A DNA stretch of 6,903 nt, taken from positions 1-6,903 of the forward strand of contig JBFGNS010000199.1 of NCBI GenBank assembly GCA_041574955.1. Direction: 5' to 3'. This document shows, piece after piece, positions 1 through 6,205 of this stretch. The DNA is from CALZJC01 sp041574955. GTDB lineage: Bacteria > Acidobacteriota > Thermoanaerobaculia > Multivoradales > JAHEKO01. Within the stretch, counting starts at the first letter, position 1. Each line of letters opens with the position of its first letter. The notes under the pieces were generated by a model. The model searched no databases and had not been told where the DNA came from. It saw nothing but the letters and a program-made list of their open reading frames with translations. A program made the position numbers and the translations under genes.

Positions 1-327
1 GCGGCGCGCGCCGCCGGCCAGCCTCGCTGGCGGATCCTGACCAGCCACCTGCTGCCGGCGGCGCTGACGCCGGTCATCGTCGACACCACGCTGCGAGTGG
101 GCGACCTGATCCTGATCGAGGCGGCGCTGTCGTTTCTCGGCCTCGGCGTGCCGCCGCCGGCGGCGACCTGGGGCGGCATCGTGGCGGACGGGCGCGACGT
201 GCTGGTCGAGGCCTGGTGGGTGGCGGCCTTCCCGGGCAGCGCCCTGCTGCTCACCGTGGTCGGCCTCAACATGCTGGGCGACGGGCTGCGCGACCGGCTC
301 GACCCGAGGGCTCCGGTCGCCCCCTAG
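1..327 (+). CDS. Peptide/oligopeptide ABC transporter permease, DppC/OppC-type (C-terminal part only)
   Basis: This is the last 108 residues of an inner-membrane permease of the dipeptide/oligopeptide/nickel ABC family; the N-terminus lies left of the window. The open frame begins at base 1. The fragment opens inside the cytoplasmic EAA loop that docks on the ATPase (residues 1-21, AARAAGQPRWRILTSHLLPA). It then has the family's hallmark stretch around residues 40-60 (EAALSFLGLGVPPPAATWGG). A last membrane helix at about 74-93 is followed by the usual short cytoplasmic tail, LGDGLRDRLDPR, which is typical of DppC/OppC C-termini. Its role is to form half of the membrane channel, together with a DppB-like partner. 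The substrate cannot be read from this fragment. The stop at 325-327 is one base before the queA start, so the two genes are probably co-transcribed. Family assignment is firm; choosing between DppC, OppC and NikC is not possible. Confidence 0.93.
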   Translation, partial: AARAAGQPRWRILTSHLLPAALTPVIVDTTLRVGDLILIEAALSFLGLGVPPPAATWGGIVADGRDVLVEAWWVAAFPGSALLLTVVGLNMLGDGLRDRLDPRAPVAP

Positions 328-328
328 C

Positions 329-1384
329 ATGCGGCTCGCCGACTTCGACTACGAGCTGCCGCGCTCGCAGATCGCCCAGCGGCCGGCGCCGCGCGGAGCC
401 AGCCGGCTGCTGGTGCTCGATGCCGCCGGCGACCGGCGCCACCGCCGGATCACCGACCTGCCGGCGGCGCTGGCCGCCGGCGACCTGATGGTGATCAACG
501 ACACTCGGGTCATCCCGGCCCGCCTCGAGGCCCGCGCCGGCGGCGGCGGTCGGGTGGAGCTGCTGCTGGTCGAACGGCTGGCGCCCCGCCGCTGGCTGGC
601 GATGGCGCGCCCCGGGCGCCGGCTGCGCCCCGGCAGCCGGCTGATGCTCACCGGCGACGTCGAGCTGGAGGTCGAGGCGGTGGTGGGCGGCGGGCTCTAC
701 CGGCTGGCGGCCGGCGCGCCGCTCACCCCGCTGCTCGAGCGGCTGGGGCACGTTCCGCTGCCGCCCTACATCGAGCGGCCGGACGACGAGACCGACCGGC
801 AGCGCTATCAGACGGTCTGGGCCCGTCATCCCGGCTCGGTGGCCGCGCCGACAGCCGGCCTGCACTTCGACCGCCCCCTGCTGACGGCGCTGGGCGAGCG
901 CGGTGTGGAGATCGCGCGGCTCACCCTGCACGTCGGGCCCGGCACCTTCCAGCCGATCCGGGGCGAGCGGATCGACGACCACCGGATGCTGGCCGAGCGG
1001 TTCCGGATACCCGAGGCGACGGCGGCGGCGGTCGAGCGCGCCCGCCGGCGCGGCGGCCGCGTGCTGGCGGTGGGCACCACGGTGACCCGCGCGCTCGAGG
1101 GCGTCGCCGGCGACGACGGCCTGGTCCGGCCGGGCGCCGGCCGCACCGAACTGTTCATCCGCCCCGGTTACCGGTTCCGGGTAGTCGACCTGCTGCTCAC
1201 CAACTTCCACCTTCCCCGCTCCACCCTGCTGCTGCTGGTGTGCGCCTTCGCAGGCCGCCAGCCGGTGCTGGCCGCCTACCGGGAGGCGGTCGCCGAGGGC
1301 TACCGGTTCTACTCGTACGGCGACGCCATGCTGCTGGCGCGCCGGTCGGCGGCACACGGCGAGCAGGGCGGAGAACGCGGCTAG
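329..1384 (+). CDS. queA: S-adenosylmethionine:tRNA ribosyltransferase-isomerase QueA
   Basis: QueA transfers and isomerises the ribosyl moiety of S-adenosylmethionine onto 7-aminomethyl-7-deazaguanine in tRNA, giving epoxyqueuosine at wobble position 34. It acts in the cytoplasm as the penultimate step of queuosine synthesis. The 351-residue length is normal for the family. Signature blocks run the whole length: FDYELP (6-11), NDTRVIPARL (57-66), HVPLPPYIER (141-150), GSVAAPTAGLHF (169-180), LTLHVGPGTFQPI (198-210), GTTVTRALE (249-257), TNFHLPRSTLLLLVCAFAG (291-309) and YRFYSYGDAM (325-334). The ATG gives the canonical MRLADFDYELP start. It has no close Shine-Dalgarno (GAGGG sits 18 bases away), but it lies one base after the permease stop, so translational coupling is likely. 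One oddity: the usual DHxMH block reads DHRML (217-221), with Leu where His is usual. Its TAG overlaps the stop of the convergent gene. Confidence 0.98.
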   Translation: MRLADFDYELPRSQIAQRPAPRGASRLLVLDAAGDRRHRRITDLPAALAAGDLMVINDTRVIPARLEARAGGGGRVELLLVERLAPRRWLAMARPGRRLRPGSRLMLTGDVELEVEAVVGGGLYRLAAGAPLTPLLERLGHVPLPPYIERPDDETDRQRYQTVWARHPGSVAAPTAGLHFDRPLLTALGERGVEIARLTLHVGPGTFQPIRGERIDDHRMLAERFRIPEATAAAVERARRRGGRVLAVGTTVTRALEGVAGDDGLVRPGAGRTELFIRPGYRFRVVDLLLTNFHLPRSTLLLLVCAFAGRQPVLAAYREAVAEGYRFYSYGDAMLLARRSAAHGEQGGERG

Positions 1385-1758
1385 CGCCGCCGCGGCGCGC
1401 TCCTGCGCAGCGTCACCGGCACCAGGAACAGCACCGCGAACACCCCGAACGCCCAGACGAAGGCGAGCGGCGCGCCCGCCTGCTGGGCGGCCGGCGCCAG
1501 CGTGCGCAGCAGGTAGAGCAGGCTCGGCGGGCCGAGAAAGTAGATCAGCAGCAGCCGCCGGCGAAGCGCTCGCGGCAGGCCGCGCGCCCGCGCCACGTAG
1601 ACGTTCCCGGCCAGCCAGCCGGTGGCGGCGGCGACGCCGTAGAGTTGATAGAGGGTCATCGGCAGCGCCCCGGCGAGCGGCGCGCCGGCGGCCACCGACA
1701 CCAGCGCCAGGGTCCAGGTGAGGAGGAACAGACCCAGCAGTCCGATCTCGAGCGCCAT
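1381..1758 (-). CDS. Small four-helix integral membrane protein, function unknown
   Basis: I do not recognise a named family. The 125-residue product is strongly hydrophobic, with four predicted membrane helices at about 5-26, 32-55, 69-87 and 97-117. A basic loop (RARGLPRALRRR, 57-68) separates helices 2 and 3, and the C-terminus is basic (RRSAPRRR). By the positive-inside rule both ends would be cytoplasmic. Conspicuous residues include GWLAGN (47-52) and YFLGPPSLLYLLR (73-85). No catalytic motif is visible. The ATG at 1758 is preceded by GAGG ten bases upstream. It lies 86 bp downstream of gcvH on the same strand, so it may be the last gene of the gcvT-gcvH transcript. Its stop shares CTAG with the convergent queA stop. 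Codon choice is GC-rich like its neighbours. That, the clean membrane topology and the good start support a real gene, but its role is unknown. Confidence 0.78.
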   Translation of the reverse strand: MALEIGLLGLFLLTWTLALVSVAAGAPLAGALPMTLYQLYGVAAATGWLAGNVYVARARGLPRALRRRLLLIYFLGPPSLLYLLRTLAPAAQQAGAPLAFVWAFGVFAVLFLVPVTLRRSAPRRR

Positions 1759-1768
1759 CGCCCGACCG

Positions 1769-1772
1769 CCTC
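1769..1772 (-). promoter_or_regulatory. Weak ribosome binding site of the small membrane protein
   Basis: The minus strand reads GAGG with ten bases before the ATG at 1758. The match is only four bases and the spacing is slightly long. It is the best candidate in the 86-bp gap behind gcvH and favours the ATG at 1758 as the start. No convincing promoter is visible in the gap, which fits read-through from gcvH. Confidence 0.35.
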
Positions 1773-1844
1773 GAAACTACCTTGCGCCGGCGCGCCGCCC
1801 GCCGGCCCTGCCGCTACCGGCGAGGCCGGCCGGGACGGTGCCGC

Positions 1845-2231
1845 CTAGCCGCCCTCCTCGACGAAGTCGCGGTAGGCGGCGGCGTCCATCAACTCCTCGA
1901 GCCCGGCGCCGGCGGCCAGCCGGATCTTCACCAGCCAGCCGTCGCCGTACGGGTCCTGGTTGACCAGCTCCGGCTGCTCCTCGAGCTGGCCGTTGACCGC
2001 CTCCACCTTGCCGGCCACCGGCGAGTAGACCTCGGCCACCGCCTTGACCGACTCGATGGTGCCCATCTCGTCGTTCTCCGCCACCGGCTGCCCCTGCTCG
2101 GGCAGCTCGACGAACACCACGTCGCCCAACTCCTCCTGCGCGAAGTGGGTGATCCCCACGATGCACAAGCTCTCGCCCTCCTGGCGCACCCACTCGTGGT
2201 CCTTCGAGTACAGCAGATCGTCCGGATACAT
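1845..2231 (-). CDS. gcvH: Glycine cleavage system H protein (lipoyl carrier)
   Basis: The H protein is the mobile lipoyl carrier of the glycine cleavage system. It accepts the aminomethyl group from glycine after decarboxylation by the P protein, presents it to the T protein, and is reoxidised by the L protein. The 128 residues match the normal family length. The lipoyl-attachment block GTIESVKAVAEVYSP (57-71) is intact, with Lys63 as the lipoylated residue. The N-terminal YSKDHEWVR (8-16) and the GDGWLVKIRL block (96-105) are also typical. The ATG at 2231 is supported by AGGGAG nine bases upstream. It follows gcvT with a 39-bp gap on the same strand, so they form an operon. Unlike many gcvT-gcvH-gcvP clusters, no gcvP (or gcvPA/gcvPB) follows; the next gene is an unknown membrane protein. 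Confidence 0.98.
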   Translation of the reverse strand: MYPDDLLYSKDHEWVRQEGESLCIVGITHFAQEELGDVVFVELPEQGQPVAENDEMGTIESVKAVAEVYSPVAGKVEAVNGQLEEQPELVNQDPYGDGWLVKIRLAAGAGLEELMDAAAYRDFVEEGG

Positions 2232-2240
2232 GGCTCGCGT

Positions 2241-2246
2241 CTCCCT
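2241..2246 (-). promoter_or_regulatory. Ribosome binding site of gcvH
   Basis: The minus strand reads AGGGAG nine bases before the gcvH ATG at 2231. This is the clearest Shine-Dalgarno sequence in the window. It contrasts with gcvT, queA and the kinase-mutase gene, none of which has one at a good distance. Confidence 0.65.
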
Positions 2247-2270
2247 GTTGCTGGTTGGCCGCCCGATCGC

Positions 2271-3371
2271 TCAAGGCCGGCGGTAGAACGGCAGCTCGAC
2301 CACACTGCCGGCGAGCCGCCGGCCGCGCACTTCCAGCTCGACCTCGCGGCCGGTGGTCGCCAGCGACGTCTCGAGGTACGCCATCGCTATGGCGCGCTCG
2401 AGGGTCGGGCTCCACGAGCCGCTGGTGACCTCGCCCGCCGGCCGGCCGTCGACCAGCACCGCTGCCCCCTGGCGCGCGATGCCGCGGCCCTCGACCGCGA
2501 TGCCGGCGAGCCGCCGCCCTGGGCCGCGCTCGCGCTCCTCGGCCAGCGCCTCGCGACCGATGAACTCCCCCTTCTTCCACTTCACGGTCCAGTCCAGGCC
2601 GGCTTCGAGCGGTGTCGTCGATTCGTCGAGCTCGTGCCCGTAGAGCGCCAGCGCCGCCTCCAGCCGCAGCGTGTCGCGAGCGCCGAGCCCTGCCGGCAGC
2701 AGCCCGTCGCCGGCACCCGCTGCCAGCAGGCCGCGCCACAGGACGGGCGCGTCCTCCGGCGCGACGTAGAGCTCGAAGCCGTCTTCGCCGGTATAGCCGG
2801 TGCGCGACACCAGCGCCGGGCGGTCGCAAACCTCGCCGCGCTCGAACCGGTAGTAGCGCAGCGCAGGCAGCTCGAGTCCGGTGAGCCGGCCGAGGATCGC
2901 CTCCGCCGCCGGACCCTGCAGAGCCAGCAGCGCCCAGCTCGCCGACACGTCCGAGACCTCCACGCCGTCGCCGGCGTGCTGCACGATCCAACGGTAGTCG
3001 CGCTCGGTGTTGACCGCGTTGACCACCAGCAGGAACTCCCGGTCCGCCAGCCGGTAGACCAGCAGATCGTCGATGTAGGTGCCGCGCTCGGTGAGCAGCG
3101 CGCTGTAGTGGGCGCGTCCCGGCCGCAGCTTCGAGACGTCGTTGGGCGTCAGCCTCTGCAGCGCCTCTTCAGCCGCCGGCCCGGCCAACCGCAGCTCGCC
3201 CATGTGCGAGACGTCGAACAGCCCAGCCGCCTGGCGGACCGCCCGGTGCTCGGCCAGCGTGCCGCCGTACTGCACCGGCATCTCCCAACCGGCAAACTCC
3301 ACCAGCCGCGCCCCGGCCTCCCGGTGACAGCCGTAGAGGGGCGTCCTGCGGCTGGCGGCGGGCTCGGTCAT
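2271..3371 (-). CDS. gcvT: Glycine cleavage system T protein (aminomethyltransferase)
   Basis: GcvT takes the aminomethyl group from lipoyl-GcvH, releases ammonia and passes the one-carbon unit to tetrahydrofolate, giving 5,10-methylenetetrahydrofolate. The 366-residue length is standard. Family blocks appear in order: TPLYGCHREAGARLVEFAGWEMPVQY near the N-terminus (10-35), FDVSHMGE (52-59), TYIDDLLVYR (98-107, containing the conserved acidic pair expected at the folate site), RTGYTGEDGFELY (190-202), GLGARDTLRLEAALALYGHEL (228-248), and a C-terminal EVTSGSWSPTL block ending in PFYRRP. All match functional aminomethyltransferases rather than folate-binding YgfZ relatives. The ATG at 3371 sits at the expected distance before TPLY. 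No Shine-Dalgarno precedes it, and a TATAGT element lies 16 bases upstream, suggesting a very short leader. It is the first gene of a minus-strand operon with gcvH. Confidence 0.98.
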   Translation of the reverse strand: MTEPAASRRTPLYGCHREAGARLVEFAGWEMPVQYGGTLAEHRAVRQAAGLFDVSHMGELRLAGPAAEEALQRLTPNDVSKLRPGRAHYSALLTERGTYIDDLLVYRLADREFLLVVNAVNTERDYRWIVQHAGDGVEVSDVSASWALLALQGPAAEAILGRLTGLELPALRYYRFERGEVCDRPALVSRTGYTGEDGFELYVAPEDAPVLWRGLLAAGAGDGLLPAGLGARDTLRLEAALALYGHELDESTTPLEAGLDWTVKWKKGEFIGREALAEERERGPGRRLAGIAVEGRGIARQGAAVLVDGRPAGEVTSGSWSPTLERAIAMAYLETSLATTGREVELEVRGRRLAGSVVELPFYRRP

Positions 3372-3387
3372 GGCGTGCGGCGGCGGA

Positions 3388-3393
3388 ACTATA
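3388..3393 (-). promoter_or_regulatory. Candidate -10 element of the gcvT-gcvH promoter
   Basis: The minus strand reads TATAGT (five of six matches to TATAAT), ending 16 bases before the gcvT ATG. It stands out in a stretch that is otherwise almost all G and C. Transcription starting 6-7 bases downstream would leave a leader of roughly 9-10 bases. No good -35 box is found at 17 bp (TAGCCG); TTTAGC at 19 bp is a poor match. This is a visual call without scoring. Confidence 0.35.
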
Positions 3394-3443
3394 CCAAGCC
3401 CCCCGGGCTGCGGCTAAACCCCTCCCGGACAACAACTTAGCCG

Positions 3444-3465
3444 CCGGCGGGCGGAGCGCCGCCGG
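3444..3465. repeat. Inverted repeat, possible terminator behind the kinase-mutase gene
   Basis: CCGGCGG (3444-3450) and CCGCCGG (3459-3465) can form a seven-base-pair GC stem with an eight-base loop. Read on the minus strand, the stem is followed by CGGC and then TAAGTTGTTGT, which is T-enriched but not a proper U-tract. It lies about 180 bp past the kinase-mutase stop and upstream of the gcvT promoter candidate, a sensible place for a terminator. In DNA this GC-rich such stems arise easily by chance. Confidence 0.25.
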
Positions 3466-3645
3466 GCGCTTTGTGGAAAAGGGGTCCAGCCTGCCGGCGC
3501 GCTGCCCGCCGGAGACGCCGGCACGGCGCCCAAGTCGTTTGAAACAAAGCAGTTGGCGATCATCGCCGCGGCTTCGGCCGGCGCCGGTCGCCGGTCGCCC
3601 GTCGGCAGCCGGCCGGCGCCCAGCGGGGCCTTTTCCGCAGGGTTT

Positions 3646-6108
3646 TCAACAGGCGGCGTTCGCCGTGGCGCCCTCGAGCAGCCGGCCGACCAGCAGCTGC
3701 AGCGGGAAGCGCTGCAGCGCGCCCGCCGCCACCGCGGTCTCGTCGAACCGCTCGACCCCGTCGGCCTCGACACCCGCCCCCCACAACACCACCGGCACCG
3801 GGTCGGCAGCGTGCTGGCCCAGCTCGGTGAGCGTGGCGTGGTCCGACGCCACCGCCAGACGCACCTCGGCCGGCAGGTCGCCGAGCAGCTCTCCGAGCTC
3901 CCGGTCCACCGCTTCGAGATACGCCACCTTGCGGTCGCTGCGGCGGTCGTGCGCCGCGATGTCGGCGCCCTTCAGATGCAACACCACCAGATCGTAGTCG
4001 TCGAGCGCCCGCCGGGCGGCGGCGAACTTGGCGGGCAGGTCGGTGTCCAGGTTGGCGGTCATCGCCGGGCTGGTGATGGCCCGCGCGCCGAGCCAGCGCG
4101 CCAGACCGAGCAGGGTGCGATCGCCGCTGACGCATGCCAGCCGGATCGGGTAGCTGCCGGCGGCGATCGGCAGCAGACGGTGGACGCGTCCGGCACCGCG
4201 CGTCAGCACCGCGTTGGCCGGCGGCAGGCCGCGCGCCACGCGCTGCCGGTTGACCGGGTGGTCGGCCAGCAGTTCGCGTGCGCCCTGCTCGAACAGCGCC
4301 AGGATGCGCGCGGTGTGTGCCGCCGCCGAGCTCTCCGGGTCCAACGGCCGCGGCACCAGCGGCGGGCCCGGCGGCGCGCCGTCGCCGGGATCGCTGCCGG
4401 CGATCTCCGACGACAGCCCCTCGCCGCACAGCGCGATCGCCAGCCGGTGCTCGGTGGTGGCCCGCACCCGGATGGTGACCTCCTCCAGCAGCTCGCCGGC
4501 TACCGGCAGCCGGTCGAGCGCCTGCGCCAGCTCGGCGGCGCCCTCGCGGATGCGCCCGGCGCGCCGGTCGACCACGTTGCCGGCGCTGTCGAGGGTGGCG
4601 AAGTTGGCGCGCAGCGCCACGTCGCCCGGCCCCAGCTCCAGCTCGGCGCCGAGCGCCTCGACCGCGCCCCGGTTCATCGCGCGCGGTGACTGTCCGAAGA
4701 TCGCCAGGCTGCCGGAGGCGGTGTCGGGCACCACTCCCGGCGCCACCGGGTCGGCCAGCCCGGTGCGGCCCTCGCGCGCCAGCCGGTCGAGGTTGGGGGT
4801 GGCCGCCGCCTGGATCGGAGTGCGGCCGCCGAGCGCGCGCAGCGGACGGTCCGGCATGCCGTCCAGCACCAGCAGCAGCGCCGGCCCGCGCGGCCGGCCG
4901 CCGGCCGGAGCGAGCAGAAGCTGCGGCACCCGGTGCTGGAGGGCGCCGGTGACCACGCGCATGGCGCGCTGCACCGTGACCTCGCGCTCGGTGGACTCGA
5001 TCAGCGGCACGTCGTGATGCTCGGCTTGTTGCAGCAGGAACTGCTGGATGGAGCGGATCGCGCGGAAGCTCTCGAGGTACCGCTCGGCGCGCCGCAGGCC
5101 CTGCGGTCCGCGGTCCAGGAACCGCTCGCGGTGGGTCTCCTCGTCGAGCGTGGTGAGCATCAGCGGCAGCTGGTAGGCGGCTCCCTCGAGATCCGCAAAC
5201 GGCACCAGCGGCGGCACCAGATGGACACCCTCCACCACCACGCTCAGGTTCTCGGCCACCGCCCGCTCGACCACCGCCCGCACTCCGACGCAGATCCGCG
5301 TCGCCTGCTCCTCGAAGGTGGCGATCAGCCGCTGGCGCTCCTCGTCGCGCGACACCGCCGCCGCCTCGTCGCGGAACGGCACCTCGTCCGGCGCCGACTC
5401 TTCGAAGCTGGAGCGGTGGATCGCCGGCAGGATGGCCGGCGAGAACACCATCCGCATCACCTGCCGGATGGTGTCGGTGTTGTTGATGCGGTAGATCCGC
5501 AGCAGCGGCGCCAGGTCGAGCGCCAGCGTCGACTTGCCGGTGCCGCTGGCGCCCCCGAGATAGATCACCAGCGGCCGGGGCAGCCCCTGGATGCTGCGCA
5601 CCAGGCGGTAGCGGCCGCCGACCTCCTCCCCCTCCCGGTGCTCGAGCAGATCGCCGACGCGCCGCGCCAGCTCCTCCTTGGCCGGCTGCAGCTCACCGGC
5701 GTCGCGCAGCTCGCTCTCGAGCTCGGCGACCAGCCGGTAGGCGCGGTCGAGATCGGGGCCGGCGGCGTGGATCGAGCGCGCCAGCAGGCCGCGCGAGAAC
5801 GGCTGAGGCACGCCCGACACCACCACCTGCAGCGGCTCGTCGGACGGCGAACCGCTGCCGTCCCGGGGCAGGCGATCGCCGGCCAGCTCCGCCACCAGCT
5901 CGGCGACGCGGCTGGCGGCGATCTCGCCGCGCTGGCCGATCCGGTCGCGCACCGCGTCGGCGATGCCGTAGGCCTCGTCGAACGACAGGCCGCGCTGCAC
6001 CAGGTCGTGCGTCAGCATGCCGCGCAGGAACGGATGGCGGCGGCCGTCCGCGTGACGGACGTACAGCCTGTCGGCGCCGCTCGCTCGCGGCTCGCGCTTC
6101 TTCGTCAC
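3646..6108 (-). CDS. Fusion of 2-phosphoglycerate kinase-like protein and archaeal-type phosphoglycerate mutase
   Basis: One 820-residue frame carries two enzymes. The N-terminal part has two ATP-cone-like repeats (about 14-77 and 94-155). A P-loop kinase of the 2-phosphoglycerate kinase family follows: Walker A GGASGTGKST (185-194), NNTDTIRQVMR (209-219), EGVHLVPP (293-300) and an RYLESFRAIRSIQQFLL block (342-358). Known members make 2,3-bisphosphoglycerate from 2-phosphoglycerate and ATP. After a short linker (about 390-408), a cofactor-independent, archaeal-type phosphoglycerate mutase domain of the alkaline phosphatase superfamily fills 409-820. Its likely metal ligands are Asp416 (LDGMPDRP), Asp716 and His720 (KGADIAAHD), Asp756-His757 (SDHAT) and His766. 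The nucleophile region PDTASGSLAIFG (461-472) suggests Thr463 instead of Ser. The GTG at 6108 is the only ATG/GTG/TTG in this frame between the upstream stop at 6234 and the ATP-cone, but it lacks a Shine-Dalgarno. Family calls are firm; both activities are inferred. Confidence 0.9.
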   Translation of the reverse strand: MTKKREPRASGADRLYVRHADGRRHPFLRGMLTHDLVQRGLSFDEAYGIADAVRDRIGQRGEIAASRVAELVAELAGDRLPRDGSGSPSDEPLQVVVSGVPQPFSRGLLARSIHAAGPDLDRAYRLVAELESELRDAGELQPAKEELARRVGDLLEHREGEEVGGRYRLVRSIQGLPRPLVIYLGGASGTGKSTLALDLAPLLRIYRINNTDTIRQVMRMVFSPAILPAIHRSSFEESAPDEVPFRDEAAAVSRDEERQRLIATFEEQATRICVGVRAVVERAVAENLSVVVEGVHLVPPLVPFADLEGAAYQLPLMLTTLDEETHRERFLDRGPQGLRRAERYLESFRAIRSIQQFLLQQAEHHDVPLIESTEREVTVQRAMRVVTGALQHRVPQLLLAPAGGRPRGPALLLVLDGMPDRPLRALGGRTPIQAAATPNLDRLAREGRTGLADPVAPGVVPDTASGSLAIFGQSPRAMNRGAVEALGAELELGPGDVALRANFATLDSAGNVVDRRAGRIREGAAELAQALDRLPVAGELLEEVTIRVRATTEHRLAIALCGEGLSSEIAGSDPGDGAPPGPPLVPRPLDPESSAAAHTARILALFEQGARELLADHPVNRQRVARGLPPANAVLTRGAGRVHRLLPIAAGSYPIRLACVSGDRTLLGLARWLGARAITSPAMTANLDTDLPAKFAAARRALDDYDLVVLHLKGADIAAHDRRSDRKVAYLEAVDRELGELLGDLPAEVRLAVASDHATLTELGQHAADPVPVVLWGAGVEADGVERFDETAVAAGALQRFPLQLLVGRLLEGATANAAC

Positions 6109-6189
6109 CGTGGCGGACGGGGTTCGGAAACCGGCGCCGGCACGGCGGCGCGGCGCGGGCGCGCCCCGCCCGGCGGCGGAATCGGCCTC

Positions 6190-6205
6190 GATCGGGACCC
6201 CGATC
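6190..6205. repeat. Near-perfect palindrome upstream of the kinase-mutase gene
   Basis: GATCGG (6190-6195) and CCGATC (6200-6205) flank GACC, giving a six-base-pair stem with a four-base loop (seven pairs with a two-base loop if GATCGGG/CCCGATC is read). It lies between the M16 stop at 6234 and the kinase-mutase start at 6108. It could be an operator or an RNA hairpin. No U-tract follows on the minus strand, so it is a poor intrinsic terminator. I see no convincing promoter boxes in the 125-bp gap. Confidence 0.3.

Larger units (their letters stand above)
3372..3645 (-). other. Intergenic region between the kinase-mutase gene and gcvT
   Basis: This 274-bp stretch separates the stop of the kinase-mutase gene from the gcvT start on the same strand. 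I see no credible small gene in it. It contains the TATAGT candidate near gcvT, a hairpin-forming repeat at 3444-3465, and a longer-range inverted repeat (GGCGCCGG at 3580-3587 with its complement at 3613-3620). A tandem CCGGTCG doublet lies at 3584-3597. Short A/T-richer patches (around 3425-3440, 3470-3482 and 3535-3555 on the plus strand) break the GC background and could hold promoter or terminator parts. I looked for glycine-riboswitch core sequences because of the adjacent gcv genes and did not recognise them. Confidence 0.6.

Noticed and set aside
266..1357. Minus-strand open frame of about 363 codons opposite queA
   Set aside because: QueA on the plus strand has every signature block; the antisense product is Arg/Gln/Ala-rich with no recognisable domain.
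1782..3440. Plus-strand open frame of about 552 codons opposite gcvH and gcvT
   Set aside because: It lies antisense to two unmistakable glycine cleavage genes and its translation is compositionally odd (His/Arg/Gln/Leu-rich) with no family motifs. Long antisense frames are expected at this GC content because stop codons are rare.
3580..3620. Long-range inverted repeat and CCGGTCG doublet behind the kinase-mutase gene
   Set aside because: The eight-base arms are built only of G and C with a 25-base spacer and no U-tract. Similar matches occur throughout this GC-rich window, so chance is the simplest explanation.
3372..3645. Glycine riboswitch upstream of gcvT
   Set aside because: It was considered because such switches often precede gcv operons. 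I could not recognise the conserved core segments, and the best promoter candidate lies downstream of where a switch would have to be.
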